Shown here one piece after another: positions 35,920 through 45,155 of a DNA stretch of 64,000 nt. The translations under genes were made by a program, and so were the position numbers. Position 1 is the first letter of the stretch. The number at the start of each line of letters is the position of its first letter. The stretch is from Hymenobacter amundsenii (GTDB lineage Bacteria; Bacteroidota; Bacteroidia; Cytophagales; Hymenobacteraceae). The notes below the pieces were generated by a model, which saw nothing but the letters and a program-made list of their open reading frames with translations, was not told where the DNA came from and did not search any database. The stretch covers positions 62,001-126,000 of the forward strand of contig NZ_NIRR01000001.1 in assembly GCF_002204745.1 (NCBI RefSeq), in the 5' to 3' direction.

Positions 35920-36714
35920 TTGAAGTACAACCGAATCCTGCTCAAACTTAGTGGCGAAGCCCTCATGGGCCAGCAACAGTACGGTATCGATGCCACCCGG
36001 CTCATGCAGTACGCCGAGGAAATCAAGATTGCGGCGGCCACTGGTACGCAGGTAGCCGTGGTTATCGGCGGGGGTAATATTTACCGGGGCGTGCAGGCCG
36101 AAGCCTTCGGCCTCGACCGAGTGCAGGGCGACTATATGGGAATGCTGGCCACGGTCATCAACTCGATGGCCCTACAGAGCGCCCTCGAGAAGCTGGGCGT
36201 GAAGACCCGGCTGCTCTCGGGCCTCACCATTCAGCAGGTGTGCGAGCCGTACATACGGCGCCGCGCCATGCGCCATTTGGAGAAAGGGCGGGTGGTTATC
36301 TTCGGAGCTGGCATCGGCTCGCCCTACTTTACTACCGACTCGGCCGCTTCGCTCCGGGCCATCGAGATTGAGGCCGACGTGGTGCTCAAGGGTACTCGCG
36401 TTGATGGCATTTACACCGCCGACCCCGAGAAAGATCCGGCGGCCGAGCGTTTCGCCGAAATCAGCTTTGATGAGGTGATGGATAAGAAGCTCAACGTAAT
36501 GGACATGACGGCCTTCACGCTGTGCAAGGAAAACAACCTGCCCATCATTGTTTTCGATATGAACAAGGAAGGGAATCTGCAACGCTTACTGCGGGGCGAG
36601 AGTGTTGGCACTCTGGTGAGCATGCATGGCGGAACAGCCGGCGGCAACACCGACGAAACTCAGCACAGCAGCATGAAGCCAGCCGTGGGCGACGCCAATA
36701 CTCCGTCCGCCTAG
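35920..36714 (+). CDS. pyrH: UMP kinase
   Basis: It phosphorylates UMP to UDP in pyrimidine synthesis. The conserved start (M)[19 protein letters not shown] is preceded by TTG at 35920, which I take as the start codon; no ATG fits. The 264 residues have [25 protein letters not shown] and the C-terminal family segment [21 protein letters not shown] 30-residue polar tail ([20 protein letters not shown] and on) exceeds the usual length of about 240. frr follows 52 bases later, a common pair. Confidence 0.95.
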   Translation: MKYNRILLKLSGEALMGQQQYGIDATRLMQYAEEIKIAAATGTQVAVVIGGGNIYRGVQAEAFGLDRVQGDYMGMLATVINSMALQSALEKLGVKTRLLSGLTIQQVCEPYIRRRAMRHLEKGRVVIFGAGIGSPYFTTDSAASLRAIEIEADVVLKGTRVDGIYTADPEKDPAAERFAEISFDEVMDKKLNVMDMTAFTLCKENNLPIIVFDMNKEGNLQRLLRGESVGTLVSMHGGTAGGNTDETQHSSMKPAVGDANTPSA

Positions 36715-36766
36715 TCTGGCCCAACGCATTTCAACACTTACATTTTCAACACTTAACTTTTCCGCA

Positions 36767-37330
36767 GTGGACGAAGAAATTAAGTTTTACCTCGAAGAGG
36801 CCGAAGAATCGATGGGCAAGGCCCTCGAACATACTAGCGTGGAATTTTCGCGCATCCGGGCGGGCCGCGCCTCCCCAGCTATGCTCGATTCGATTCGTGT
36901 TGATTACTACGGCACGCCCACGCCCATTGCCAACGTGGCCAATGTAGCTGCTCCCGATGCCCGCACGCTCTTCATCAAGCCTTGGGAGAAGAACATGATT
37001 GGGGAGATTGCCAAGGCCATCAAGAACAGCGACCTAGGCCTCAACCCCCAGTCCGACGCGGAAGGTGTACGCCTCAACATTCCGGCCATGACCGAAGAGC
37101 GGCGCCGCGACCTAGTGAAGCAGGCCAAAGCGGAATCGGAAAACGGCAAGGTTCGTATCCGGGGCATCCGCAAAGATGTGAACGACTCGTTGCGCAAGCT
37201 CCTCAAGGACGGTGCTTCGGAAGACAACGTGAAGGATGCCGAAGCTAAGGTCCAGAAGTTCACCGACAGCTACATCAGCAAAGTCGATGAGGTGCTCGGC
37301 AAGAAGGAATCCGAGATTATGACCATTTGA
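36767..37330 (+). CDS. frr: Ribosome recycling factor
   Basis: RRF splits post-termination ribosomes together with EF-G. The 187 residues start with GTG (VDEEIKFYLEEAEESMGKAL). Signatures: FSRIRAGRASPAMLDSIRVD, IPAMTEERRRDLVKQAKAES, and VRIRGIRKDVNDSLRKLLKD. It is the end of pyrH-frr; a long palindrome starts 6 bases after its stop. Confidence 0.98.
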   Translation: MDEEIKFYLEEAEESMGKALEHTSVEFSRIRAGRASPAMLDSIRVDYYGTPTPIANVANVAAPDARTLFIKPWEKNMIGEIAKAIKNSDLGLNPQSDAEGVRLNIPAMTEERRRDLVKQAKAESENGKVRIRGIRKDVNDSLRKLLKDGASEDNVKDAEAKVQKFTDSYISKVDEVLGKKESEIMTI

Positions 37331-37335
37331 TTTTC

Positions 37336-37442
37336 TAGAAGTAAGCCAGAAGAAGTGAGAGGGGAGACTCTCGTGCTAATGCCCAACCAAACTGGGTGGC
37401 AGCACGAGAGTCTCCCCTCTCACTTCTTCTGGCTTACTTCTA
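37336..37442. repeat. Perfect 42-bp-arm palindrome between frr and nadD
   Basis: The arm at 37336-37377 is the exact complement of 37401-37442, with a 23-base centre that itself has a CCCA/TGGG pair. It fills the space between two convergent genes; the right arm includes the nadD stop codon. There is no T-tract on either side. It probably works as a bidirectional terminator or mRNA 3'-end protector (inference). Confidence 0.95.
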
Positions 37443-38042
37443 AACGTAGTAGCCCCGAGCCCTGATTTGCTGCTCCACCGCCTCGGGTATGAGGTAACGA
37501 ACCGAGGTGCCCTCGCGCAGACAACGCCGGATAAAGGTAGCCGAGATATCGAGCAACGGGGCATTTACCACCTGCACGGCGGGCGGCAACGGATCTGGTA
37601 GCGCGTAGCCGGGGCGCGGATACACGTAGATTTCGTACTCGGCCAGCAGGCGGTCGGCGGCTTTCCAGCGGGGCAGGCCAAGCAGGTTATCGCCGCCCAT
37701 CAGCAGTACGAACCGGCACTCGGGATGCTGCGCCCGCAACACGTCGAGCGTATCAATGGTGTAGCTGGGCTTGGGCAGGCTAAACTCCACATCGAGGGCC
37801 CGTAGCTGGTCGTTGCCGGCAATGGCACGTTGCACGAGGTCGAACCGGGCCGCTTCAGGCAGTAATTCCGCTTCGGTCTTAAACGGACTCTGGGGCGACA
37901 CGATGAGCCATACTTCGGCTAGGTCAGTGTGCGTAGCCAGAAAGTTGGCCAGAATCAGGTGGCCAGTGTGAATGGGGTTGAAAGAACCAAAAAGCAGCCC
38001 CACTTTCCGGCCGGCAAGGGCGGCGGAAGCGGGGCTACTCAC
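37440..38042 (-). CDS. nadD: Nicotinate-nucleotide adenylyltransferase
   Basis: It makes NaAD from nicotinate mononucleotide in NAD synthesis. The 200-residue protein has the nucleotidyltransferase motif GLLFGSFNPIHTGHLILANF near residue 14 and the C-terminal LLDISATFIRRCLREG. Its stop lies in the palindrome arm. Its start overlaps the gmk stop by 4 bases (ATGA type), so the two are coupled. Confidence 0.97.
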   Translation of the reverse strand: MSSPASAALAGRKVGLLFGSFNPIHTGHLILANFLATHTDLAEVWLIVSPQSPFKTEAELLPEAARFDLVQRAIAGNDQLRALDVEFSLPKPSYTIDTLDVLRAQHPECRFVLLMGGDNLLGLPRWKAADRLLAEYEIYVYPRPGYALPDPLPPAVQVVNAPLLDISATFIRRCLREGTSVRYLIPEAVEQQIRARGYYV

Positions 38043-38623
38043 AAAATGGCCGATTCATCGGTAATAAAGGCCCGGACAATTCTCTCGGCCTCATCTACAG
38101 CTCGGTCGAGGTCGTCGTTGGTTATCACTACATCGAAGCGGTCCTCGAAATTGAGTTCGAAGTTGGCTTTGTAGAGGCGGGCCGAGATGCTGGCGTCGGA
38201 ATCGGTGGCCCTTTTACGCAACCGCTGTTCGAGCACTTCCAGCGAGGGAGGCTTAACGAACACGGCCAGCGCACGGTCCTTGTAGAATTCCTTGATGCTT
38301 ACTCCGCCCTTCACGTCGACATCGAGCACGGCATGGTGGCCGTTTTCCCAGATACGTTCGACTTCCGACTTAAGGGTACCATAAAAGGCCCCCTCATATA
38401 CTTCTTCCCATTCCACGAAGGAATCGTGGCGGATTTTCTCCTGGAACTCCTGAACCGAGATGAAGTAGTAGTCTTTGCCGTTGGCTTCGGTGCGGCCGCG
38501 CTTGTCGCGCGTGCAGGCCGAAATCGAGAAGCTCAGTTCCGGAATCCGGGCCAGCAGCCGTTGGACGATGGTAGTTTTACCGGCCCCAGAAGGAGCGGAG
38601 AAAGCGATGATTTTACCCTGCAT
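38039..38623 (-). CDS. gmk: Guanylate kinase
   Basis: It phosphorylates GMP to GDP. The 194 residues start MQGKIIAFSAPSGAGKTTIV (P-loop), with ISACTRDKRGRTEANGKDYY for GMP binding and FVEWEEVYEGAFYGTLKSEV. Length is normal. It lies 9 bases after the anti-sigma gene and overlaps nadD. Confidence 0.98.
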   Translation of the reverse strand: MQGKIIAFSAPSGAGKTTIVQRLLARIPELSFSISACTRDKRGRTEANGKDYYFISVQEFQEKIRHDSFVEWEEVYEGAFYGTLKSEVERIWENGHHAVLDVDVKGGVSIKEFYKDRALAVFVKPPSLEVLEQRLRKRATDSDASISARLYKANFELNFEDRFDVVITNDDLDRAVDEAERIVRAFITDESAIL

Positions 38624-38632
38624 CGGGTAAAA

Positions 38633-38920
38633 TTAGGCCATTTCTACTTGAACTTTGGCAAGAATAGTCCGGGAAAGGGAAGCCGGGGCTTTTTTACGTC
38701 CCAAGTGCTGCGACATGAAACCGATAAAAATCTGCTGTTTATCGAGGCTATCGAAGCAAGGGGAGCAATCATCGGCATGGTCGATGATATAGTCGCTGTC
38801 TTCGGCAGTAGGTTGTTCACCCACGAGCAACTGATCGAGAATCGTGTTCACACGCTCACAATCGGGGCCTTCTGCGGCAAAAGCGGTGGGCGATGTTGTT
38901 TTGGTAGAGGTAGGTTCCAT
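38633..38920 (-). CDS. Zinc-finger-type anti-sigma factor
   Basis: This 95-residue protein, started at MEPTSTKTTSPTAFAAEGPD (38918-38920), has CERV and then HADDCSPC, an H-x3-C-x2-C arrangement typical of ZAS-domain anti-sigma factors, with an upstream Cys as possible fourth ligand. A longer frame would overlap the sigma gene by 35 bases. There is no membrane helix, so it is presumably cytosolic and might respond to redox or metal state. It lies 25 bases after the ECF sigma gene. Confidence 0.8.
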   Translation of the reverse strand: MEPTSTKTTSPTAFAAEGPDCERVNTILDQLLVGEQPTAEDSDYIIDHADDCSPCFDSLDKQQIFIGFMSQHLGRKKAPASLSRTILAKVQVEMA

Positions 38921-38945
38921 AACAGGGGCCTGGCATTGAAGAGAA

Positions 38946-39608
38946 TTAGTCAGCGTCGGGAGTTGAGGGGTCGTCGTCATCGTTGTCGCCGTCGGGGTTT
39001 GCGGAAGTAGATCCGTAGCCCATTGATTTTGCGTACTTCTCTAACTTCTCCTTCAGAAAATTACGGGCCCGGTGCAAGCGCGAGCGCACCGTACCAATAG
39101 GGATGTCGAGCACCTTCGCCATTTCCTCGTAGGTGAACCCTTCCAGGTCGCAGAGGATGATGACCGTGCGGAAATCCACAGGCAGCGAGTTCAGCGCACG
39201 CGCTACTTCATCACCGATGAGGTCGCGCACAGCCTGTTGCCGCATATCCGAAGAGGTAGTGCCGGCATCAGAGTCGGCCTCCACTTCCTCGGAGTTGTAG
39301 TATCCTTCAATTTCGCTGTAATCAACCTTGGCAGGTTGCTTACTTTTTTTGCGAAAATCGTTGATGAACGAATTTTTCAGGATGCGAAACAGCCACGCTT
39401 TGGCGTTTGTTCCAGATTCGAAGTACTCAAAGAAGCGATATGCTTTCAGATAAGTTTCCTGTACCAAGTCATTTGCATCATCTTCATCGAGAGTGAGGCG
39501 GAAGGCAAAATTGTACAGGGGGTCGAGCACGGGCATCAACTCGGCCTGAAAGCGCCGGTCTTTTTCCTCTTTGCTCAGTTTGGGCACCCGTTCGGGAGAG
39601 TCGCTCAT
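38946..39608 (-). CDS. ECF-type RNA polymerase sigma factor
   Basis: The 220-residue protein has region 2 (DPLYNFAFRLTLDEDDANDL, VQETYLKAYRFFEYFE) and region 4 (LPVDFRTVIILCDLEGFTYE and EMAKVLDIPIGTVRSRLHRA). The linker (EGYYNSEEVEADSDAGTTSS) is acidic, and the tail is Asp-rich (NPDGDNDDDDPSTPDAD). It is a SigH/RpoE-like group as far as I can tell. The pairing with the downstream ZAS protein suggests it is held inactive by that protein. Confidence 0.93.
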   Translation of the reverse strand: MSDSPERVPKLSKEEKDRRFQAELMPVLDPLYNFAFRLTLDEDDANDLVQETYLKAYRFFEYFESGTNAKAWLFRILKNSFINDFRKKSKQPAKVDYSEIEGYYNSEEVEADSDAGTTSSDMRQQAVRDLIGDEVARALNSLPVDFRTVIILCDLEGFTYEEMAKVLDIPIGTVRSRLHRARNFLKEKLEKYAKSMGYGSTSANPDGDNDDDDPSTPDAD

Positions 39609-39655
39609 GAACGCTTGAAATTGCGGCCTAATATTGAAAAAATACCGCTGTTGGA

Positions 39656-39663
39656 CAAATATA
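39656..39663 (-). promoter_or_regulatory. -7 element upstream of the ECF sigma gene
   Basis: The minus strand reads TATATTTG, a full TAnnTTTG match 47 bases before the start. No -33 partner is clear, and it overlaps the end of the next gene. Confidence 0.5.
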
Positions 39664-39668
39664 CTGTC

Positions 39669-40982
39669 TTATACCGGCCCCGGGGAGGAAGGTTTTTGTC
39701 CCCCTGCCGCCCGGCGCTCAGTAGCCACTACCAGGAAGCCGTAGAGAAACACGAAAAGGTTGAAGCTGATCTGCAATTCGAGCAGAGAATCGGCCAACAT
39801 TGCCACGGCCAGTAGCAACAGAAACCGATAGACGTACGGATTACGCCGTTGTGCGGGTTGCACCAGCGGCCCGAACAGTACCAGCAACCATAGGGCCAAC
39901 CCAATCACGCCGCCTGCCACAAGCTGGTGCAGATACTGGTTGTGCACCATAGCGCGGTTCTGCGGAAGCAGGCCGTAGCTGCGCCATTCGTATTGCTTCA
40001 TCATGGCGGCGTAGGCGTCGGCGGGCCCTACGCCCACCCAAGGATGGTAGCGGATCACTTCACCGGCCGTTTGCCAGGCTGCCAGCCGCCGCGAGAGGGA
40101 ATAGTGGTTGATGTCGTGGCCGCGCTCGAACTGCTCCAGATCATAGTCCGTAGTTTCTACCCGCTGCCGTACCGAGTTCAGCGAATGATAAGCCAGCCAC
40201 GGACCCGCACCCAGCACTGCCAGCAGCCCCAGCCCCAGCCAAAAACGGCGGCGCACTACCAAGGTCAGCAGCCCTTCCACCAGCAGCATCACATAGAACG
40301 CCAGCAAACCGGTACGGTAGGCCAGCACGTGAAGCGCCAGCACGGTTAATCCGGTTGCCAGCCCCAGCGCTATCCGCCCCCAGCGGATCAGGTCGGGAGT
40401 CCGACTGAGCCGGAAGCCAAAAAAAGCGGCCAGCGCCAGCATTAGGCCGAAATGGATGTGGAAAATGCGGGTAATCGAGGGCATGCTCTGGCCCAGCCGG
40501 AACGATTCGTTGGCGGCGGAGGGGTCGAGTAGGTATTGCCCTAGCGTGGCCGTGCCCACTGCCGCTACGCCGCCCACGAACAGGCAGCCCACCGCGAACC
40601 GCTGCCGGGCCGTGAGGGGCACGGCCAACCCAAAAACCAGCGGCACTCCTACCCAAGGCAGTTGCCGAAATAGCTCGTGTCGCCATACGGCCCACTCGTG
40701 GGTGTAAAGGCCACTCAGCACCAGCAGCAAATACAGGCCCGCGGGCGCCCAGGTGGTGCGCAGCTGCAGCCAGCGGGGCATCTGTTGGCGCAGGTCGGGG
40801 TTGGCTAGCGCGGCCACGACACCCACTACCGGGGCCAGCGCCACCAGCGCCCGCGAAGCCAGCAACCCTACCACGCCGGCCACGCAGGCTAGCAGCAGCA
40901 GGTATTGGGAGAGTCGGCCGGAGCGCCACCAAGCTGGCCAGCCAGTGGGTTTAGCGGGAGAATCAGGAGCGTGCATCAGCAT
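39669..40982 (-). CDS. O-antigen ligase-like polytopic membrane protein
   Basis: The 437 residues contain about ten to twelve membrane helices and one large soluble loop (about residues 270-350). The C-terminal part has NRAMVHNQYLHQLVAGGVIG, the HNxYL region typical of the Wzy_C/O-antigen ligase family, which joins polysaccharide to lipid A core or to proteins. An alternative start (MHAPDS) lies two codons downstream. It lies with GT9 and GT2 genes on the same strand, so a role in envelope glycan is likely. Confidence 0.85.
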   Translation of the reverse strand: MLMHAPDSPAKPTGWPAWWRSGRLSQYLLLLACVAGVVGLLASRALVALAPVVGVVAALANPDLRQQMPRWLQLRTTWAPAGLYLLLVLSGLYTHEWAVWRHELFRQLPWVGVPLVFGLAVPLTARQRFAVGCLFVGGVAAVGTATLGQYLLDPSAANESFRLGQSMPSITRIFHIHFGLMLALAAFFGFRLSRTPDLIRWGRIALGLATGLTVLALHVLAYRTGLLAFYVMLLVEGLLTLVVRRRFWLGLGLLAVLGAGPWLAYHSLNSVRQRVETTDYDLEQFERGHDINHYSLSRRLAAWQTAGEVIRYHPWVGVGPADAYAAMMKQYEWRSYGLLPQNRAMVHNQYLHQLVAGGVIGLALWLLVLFGPLVQPAQRRNPYVYRFLLLLAVAMLADSLLELQISFNLFVFLYGFLVVATERRAAGGQKPSSPGPV

Positions 40983-40994
40983 GGGCGAGGTAGC

Positions 40995-42038
40995 TTATAA
41001 AGCTGCGGGCGGCAAGGGCTGCCACTGTTGCACCCGGGCCAGCACGAGGGCTGGCTCCAGGGCTTTGATGCAGGTGCAGGCCGCAGGTTGGGCCTGGCAA
41101 TCCTGGCAATCGGGGCGGTCGAACACTAAGTAGTTGGCGTGGGGGCCGAGCGGGGCCCAGCGGCCGGGGTGCATGGGCCGGATGGGCGGGTAGAGGCCCA
41201 GCGCGTGCCGCCCCAGCGCGGCCGCCAGGTGCAGTGGGCCGGTGCTACCGGCCACGATACCGTCTGCGGAGGCCAGCAGCGCCAGGAATTCAGGCAGCTC
41301 CAACTGGCCGGTGAGGTTGGCGGCGAGGTATTGCTGATGTTCGGTGAGCCAGTCGCGCAGCTCGGCCCCTTCGGCTGCCGTGCCTGAGATAAAGACCCGG
41401 TGGCCCGCCGCGTGCAGCAGCCGGGCCAGCTGGCCGAAGTGCGGCAGCCCCCACTCGCGGGCACTGCCCCGGCTGCGGGGGTGCAGCACCACGTTGAGCT
41501 GTTCCGGGGTACGGGCCGCTAGCAACTCACGCAACGCGGGGCGTAGTGGCACAGTGGGCGTCAGCTTCACCAGCGCGGCCACTTGGGGTAGCGGCAGCGG
41601 GCCGGTTTCGCCTAGCGGGCTCAGCAAAGCTAGGTTCAGCTGGCTTTCATGCAGGTCGGAGTGGCGGCGGCTGAGCTTGACTAGGCGGTTGCAGGTAAGC
41701 CAGTGAAACCACCGGTTGCGGGTGCCGATGCGCTGCCGGATACCCGCCAGCCAGGCAATGCGGGCCAGGTGCTTGTCGGGGAAAACGTGCACAATGGTAT
41801 CTGCCCCGGTAGCGCGCAACGCCGCCACCTGCTGGTTAGGCGGCAGCTGCTGCAGCTCGTCTAGGTTCACGAAGTCGTCGATCCAGGGGCAGGCGTCGGC
41901 TACGGCGCGAGTGTAGGTGCGGCCCAGCAGCAGCACCCGGCAACCCGGAAACAACTGGTGCAGCTGGCCGGCTACGGGCAGCGTCAGCACCACGTCGCCA
42001 ATGGCATCGGTCCGGCTGATAATAAAGGTGCGGCTCAT
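40995..42038 (-). CDS. Glycosyltransferase family 9 (heptosyltransferase-like)
   Basis: The 347 residues start MSRTFIISRTDAIGDVVLTL, the GT9 N-terminal pattern. The donor-binding domain has VVLHPRSRGSAREWGLPHFG and IVAGSTGPLHLAAALGRHAL. The C-terminus has a CQDCQAQPAACTC cysteine cluster found in some Bacteroidota GT9 proteins. It probably adds a heptose or related sugar to the lipopolysaccharide core. Its start overlaps the GT2 gene end by 4 bases. Confidence 0.9.
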   Translation of the reverse strand: MSRTFIISRTDAIGDVVLTLPVAGQLHQLFPGCRVLLLGRTYTRAVADACPWIDDFVNLDELQQLPPNQQVAALRATGADTIVHVFPDKHLARIAWLAGIRQRIGTRNRWFHWLTCNRLVKLSRRHSDLHESQLNLALLSPLGETGPLPLPQVAALVKLTPTVPLRPALRELLAARTPEQLNVVLHPRSRGSAREWGLPHFGQLARLLHAAGHRVFISGTAAEGAELRDWLTEHQQYLAANLTGQLELPEFLALLASADGIVAGSTGPLHLAAALGRHALGLYPPIRPMHPGRWAPLGPHANYLVFDRPDCQDCQAQPAACTCIKALEPALVLARVQQWQPLPPAAL

Positions 42039-42799
42039 GCGGCAGAGCGGGTTTTAAGCTTGGCAAATTTGAGAAATACGCCCCAAGCCGAAATCACGGC
42101 GATGCTCAGCCCCGCGAAACCGTCGCGGAATCCGCCCTGGATAACGTAGCCGTGCACGAATTTCCAGCTTGGTTTCAGCAGCAGATGGAAGGCGGAAACC
42201 TGTCGCTTATCTTTCTGCCAGAGCTCTTCGGCGGCCAGACTGGTGAAGCGGTTGAGTTGAGCTACATGCTGCTCAACCGACGTGTAGGAATAGTGCAGCG
42301 CGTCGCCGGCCAGGGGCAGCGGGGTGGGGTGGCCGGCGCGCAGCTCGTAGCGTTCATGCAGCAGCAGCCCTTCCCAGCGGCCCAGGCGACGGTCGTAGAG
42401 GCGCAGCTTGCGGTCGGGATACCAGCCCCCGTGCCGCACCCAGGAGCCACAGTAGTTGGTGAGCCGGGCCAGCGTGTAGCCGCCGCCCTGCCACTGCGTT
42501 TTGGCAGCCAGCACGCTGGCGCGCAGCTCTTCGGTCAGCACTTCGTCGGCGTCAAGCTGCAGGACGTAGTCGTGTCCGGCCTGTGCGGTGGCGAAGTTCT
42601 TCTGCTCGACGTAACCTTCGAAGGCGTGTTGCACCACCCGTGCGCCCAGCGCCCGGCAGATTTCCACAGTACGGTCGGTCGAGAAGCTGTCAACTACCAG
42701 CAACTCGTCGGCCACCGGGCGGGCGGCTTCGAGGCAGCGGGCAATGTTGGCTTCCTCGTTGAAGGTAATGATGACGACGGAGAGAGGAACGGCGGGCAT
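42035..42799 (-). CDS. Glycosyltransferase family 2 (WaaE/KdtX-like)
   Basis: I start it at MPAVPLSVVIITFNEEANIA (42797-42799). The 254 residues are a GT-A fold, with VVDSFSTDRTVEICRALGAR, the LQLDADEVL metal motif, and a C-terminal segment with an amphipathic helix (GYVIQGGFRDGFAGLSIAVI). This pattern is that of lipopolysaccharide core beta-glycosyltransferases. The overlap with GT9 and O-antigen-ligase-like genes forms a three-gene glycan unit. Confidence 0.9.
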   Translation of the reverse strand: MPAVPLSVVIITFNEEANIARCLEAARPVADELLVVDSFSTDRTVEICRALGARVVQHAFEGYVEQKNFATAQAGHDYVLQLDADEVLTEELRASVLAAKTQWQGGGYTLARLTNYCGSWVRHGGWYPDRKLRLYDRRLGRWEGLLLHERYELRAGHPTPLPLAGDALHYSYTSVEQHVAQLNRFTSLAAEELWQKDKRQVSAFHLLLKPSWKFVHGYVIQGGFRDGFAGLSIAVISAWGVFLKFAKLKTRSAA

Positions 42800-42900
42800 A
42801 GCGGGCAAATATCGTGGTTTTGGCGGGTGCACCGCCGGGTTGGGTTACCCAAGACGCAGATGCGGTATTCAGATTACCCTGTCACCTAATCTTATCACCC

Positions 42901-43719
42901 ATGAGAACGCGCGTTTTTGTTGGTTTGGGCCTGCTGCTGGCGGGTTGTGAGGGTGAAACGATTAACTGGCAGCCCGCCGCGCAGTTCGACGCGCTGCCGG
43001 TGCCGAGGCCGCTGAACCTGCGGCGGGTGCTGGAACCCGAATTCACGTTGGTCGGCCCCGACGATACGATCCGCCTCCGGCTCACTTACGACGCCCGCAC
43101 CGGCCAGAATATCCTGACCGATGCCACGGCCGATACCGTGCTGGTTGCCCGCGTATCCCGGTTTCGCGGGCTGTATTACTTCGTGCAGACTGGCCCCGAC
43201 GCCACGAGTTGGGTACATGCGGCGCGCATCCGGCACGGACGAATCCAGGGCTTCAATACCGGCTACCAGCAAATGCAGGCCCTTAGCGCCCGGGTGCGGC
43301 ACGGCGGCTTCGCGGAACTGGTGCGCTTCGGCAACCCGAGAGCCGACAGTTTCCGCCTGCGCTTCGACGGCCGGCAACTACGGAACTTTTACCGGGCCCA
43401 GACCGACAGCAGTCCGGTTTACCGGGTGCTTCCCTCCTATCAATCAGCCCGAACTCTGCCGGCGCCGCAACCGGCGACCTTGACCGGCCCTTATCCCAAC
43501 CCGGCCCGCGACCTGGTAACACTGGATTTCACGGAGCCGGCCGCTGGCACCGTAACGCTCTACGACAACCAAGGCCGCCGCCAGCGCACCTATCCGGTCA
43601 CGGGTCCGCACCTCACTTTTACCGTAGCCGAGTTGCCGGCTGGCAGTTACCTGCTGCGCATCAGTCAGCCTGAGGCGCGTGGACGGGTTGTAACGCGCCG
43701 GCTCTTGGTGGAGCAGTAG
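42901..43719 (+). CDS. Lipoprotein with T9SS type A sorting domain
   Basis: The 272-residue protein starts MRTRVFVGLGLLLAGCEGET, with a lipobox (LLAGC). Residues about 195-272 are a type IX secretion C-terminal domain: GPYPNPARDLVTLDFTEPAA, then TVTLYDNQGRRQRTY and LPAGSYLLRISQPE. The middle part (about 25-190) is not recognised; it is rich in DTIRLRLTYDART-like beta strands. A lipobox combined with a T9SS domain is an unusual pair. It is divergent from the GT2 gene. Confidence 0.85.
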   Translation: MRTRVFVGLGLLLAGCEGETINWQPAAQFDALPVPRPLNLRRVLEPEFTLVGPDDTIRLRLTYDARTGQNILTDATADTVLVARVSRFRGLYYFVQTGPDATSWVHAARIRHGRIQGFNTGYQQMQALSARVRHGGFAELVRFGNPRADSFRLRFDGRQLRNFYRAQTDSSPVYRVLPSYQSARTLPAPQPATLTGPYPNPARDLVTLDFTEPAAGTVTLYDNQGRRQRTYPVTGPHLTFTVAELPAGSYLLRISQPEARGRVVTRRLLVEQ

Positions 43720-43781
43720 CCCAAGGCAACGAAGCTTTGGAACGGGCAGGCCACCCAGTAACTTGGGGCCTTTCCTACCCC

Positions 43782-44992
43782 ATGCCCCACTTCACGCTCC
43801 CACCATCTAACCCCAGCCAATGTTTCCGGACTGCCTGGGGCTGGCGAATCTTTATCTATAGCGTGGGGCCAATTCTGGCGCTGAGCGGCGGCACACTGCC
43901 CTTTCTCCTGTTTGATAAGGACCCTGACGCCCCATTTTATGCGTTGGCGCTGTTCTCTCTGCTGGGCGCGGGAATGGTTGCGTTTATTGGCTACGCCATC
44001 CTGGAAATCCAGCGCTGGCAACTCACCATTTCGCCCACGCTCCTCAGTGTTCGGAGTGTGGGCCGGTACCGGGAGCTGCCCCGCGAGGCAGTGGCGGGTT
44101 TCACGGTTGAGGCACGCCACACGTTCATACACCCCGCCCGGGCTGGACTTCCGCGGCTCAAAATTCATGAAACAACCGAACATTACGCGGCCATCCAGCG
44201 CTGGCTGGCGCCCGGTATCCCGACCTGAACGCAGTAGCCCTGACCCAGCATCAGCAGACCGTACTGGCCGATGTGCGCCACGGCTGGCGACCGGAACGAC
44301 GGGAGGAAAGCCTGGAGCAGGCCCGCCGAACCGCACACTGGCTGAACGGGTTGGGCTGGTTGGTAACGCTCTGGTTGCTGGCCTACCCCACTCCCTACCA
44401 AGTGTGCGTGGCGGTGGCCGTGAGCTTGCCGATGGTGGGGGTAGTGGCCATCTGGCTGCACCCAGGCACGCTCCGGATCGATGAGCTAGCCAATAATGCT
44501 TACCCCAGCCTATTGCCCCTGTTTCTGATGCCCAGCCTGTTGCTGGCGCTACGAGCCTTGCTGGACTACGACATTTTGGAATATGCCAGCCTGTGGCAAC
44601 TCGTAGTGCCAGGCGCGGCCTTGTTACTGCTGCTCTTGGCCATGGTCAACCGGGAGTTTATGGTGGGTGGCCGGGCAGGGTGGCCGTCTTGGGTGCTGCT
44701 GTTGTTTATGGCGCTGCCCTACAGCTACGGCGCGGCAGTCCTGCTCAACTGTAGCTTCGATACGTCGGCCGTGGTGGTACATCCGGCGGCAGTGGTGCGC
44801 AAGTACACCAGCGGAGATTTTCCGACTTCCTACCAGTTGCAGTTAAGCCCTTGGCCGCAACGGCCTACTGCCAACACCGAAGCAACGATTTCAAAGCGGG
44901 TATACCAGCAAATAGTGCCCGGCGACTCGGTAAGCGTGGCCGCGCATGCTGGCTACCTGGGCATTTCCTGGTTCAGCGTCGGGCAACGCTAG
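43782..44992 (+). pseudogene. Frameshifted multi-span membrane protein
   Basis: Two adjacent frames read as one protein of about 404 codons. The first (43782-44228) starts MPHFTLPPSNPSQCFRTAWG and has two membrane helices. It ends QRWLAPGIPT at a TGA (44226-44228). One frame over, sense continues as PDLNAVALTQHQQTVLADVR and then HGWRPERREESLEQARRTAH to 44992, with several more helices. Restoring one C in the CCC at 44219-44221 joins them. I do not recognise the family. It may be a true pseudogene or a sequence error. Confidence 0.8.
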
Positions 44993-45155
44993 CTGGCCGC
45001 CATTCTGAAGCTCCCAGTGATTCGGGAAGGGCAATGCTGGCATAATATATTCCCGCTTCCCAGCCGTCGGCCCCGATGCTTCCGGCCGTGATGCACGTGG
45101 CCAACTACGCAACGGGCCCCGCGTATAGCTTGATTATCAATCTTTTTTCTTCCCT

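Noticed and set aside
38921..38980. N-terminal extension of the anti-sigma factor
   Set aside because: It would overlap the sigma gene by 35 bases and adds a low-complexity segment; the ATG at 38918-38920 gives a clean 25-base gap.
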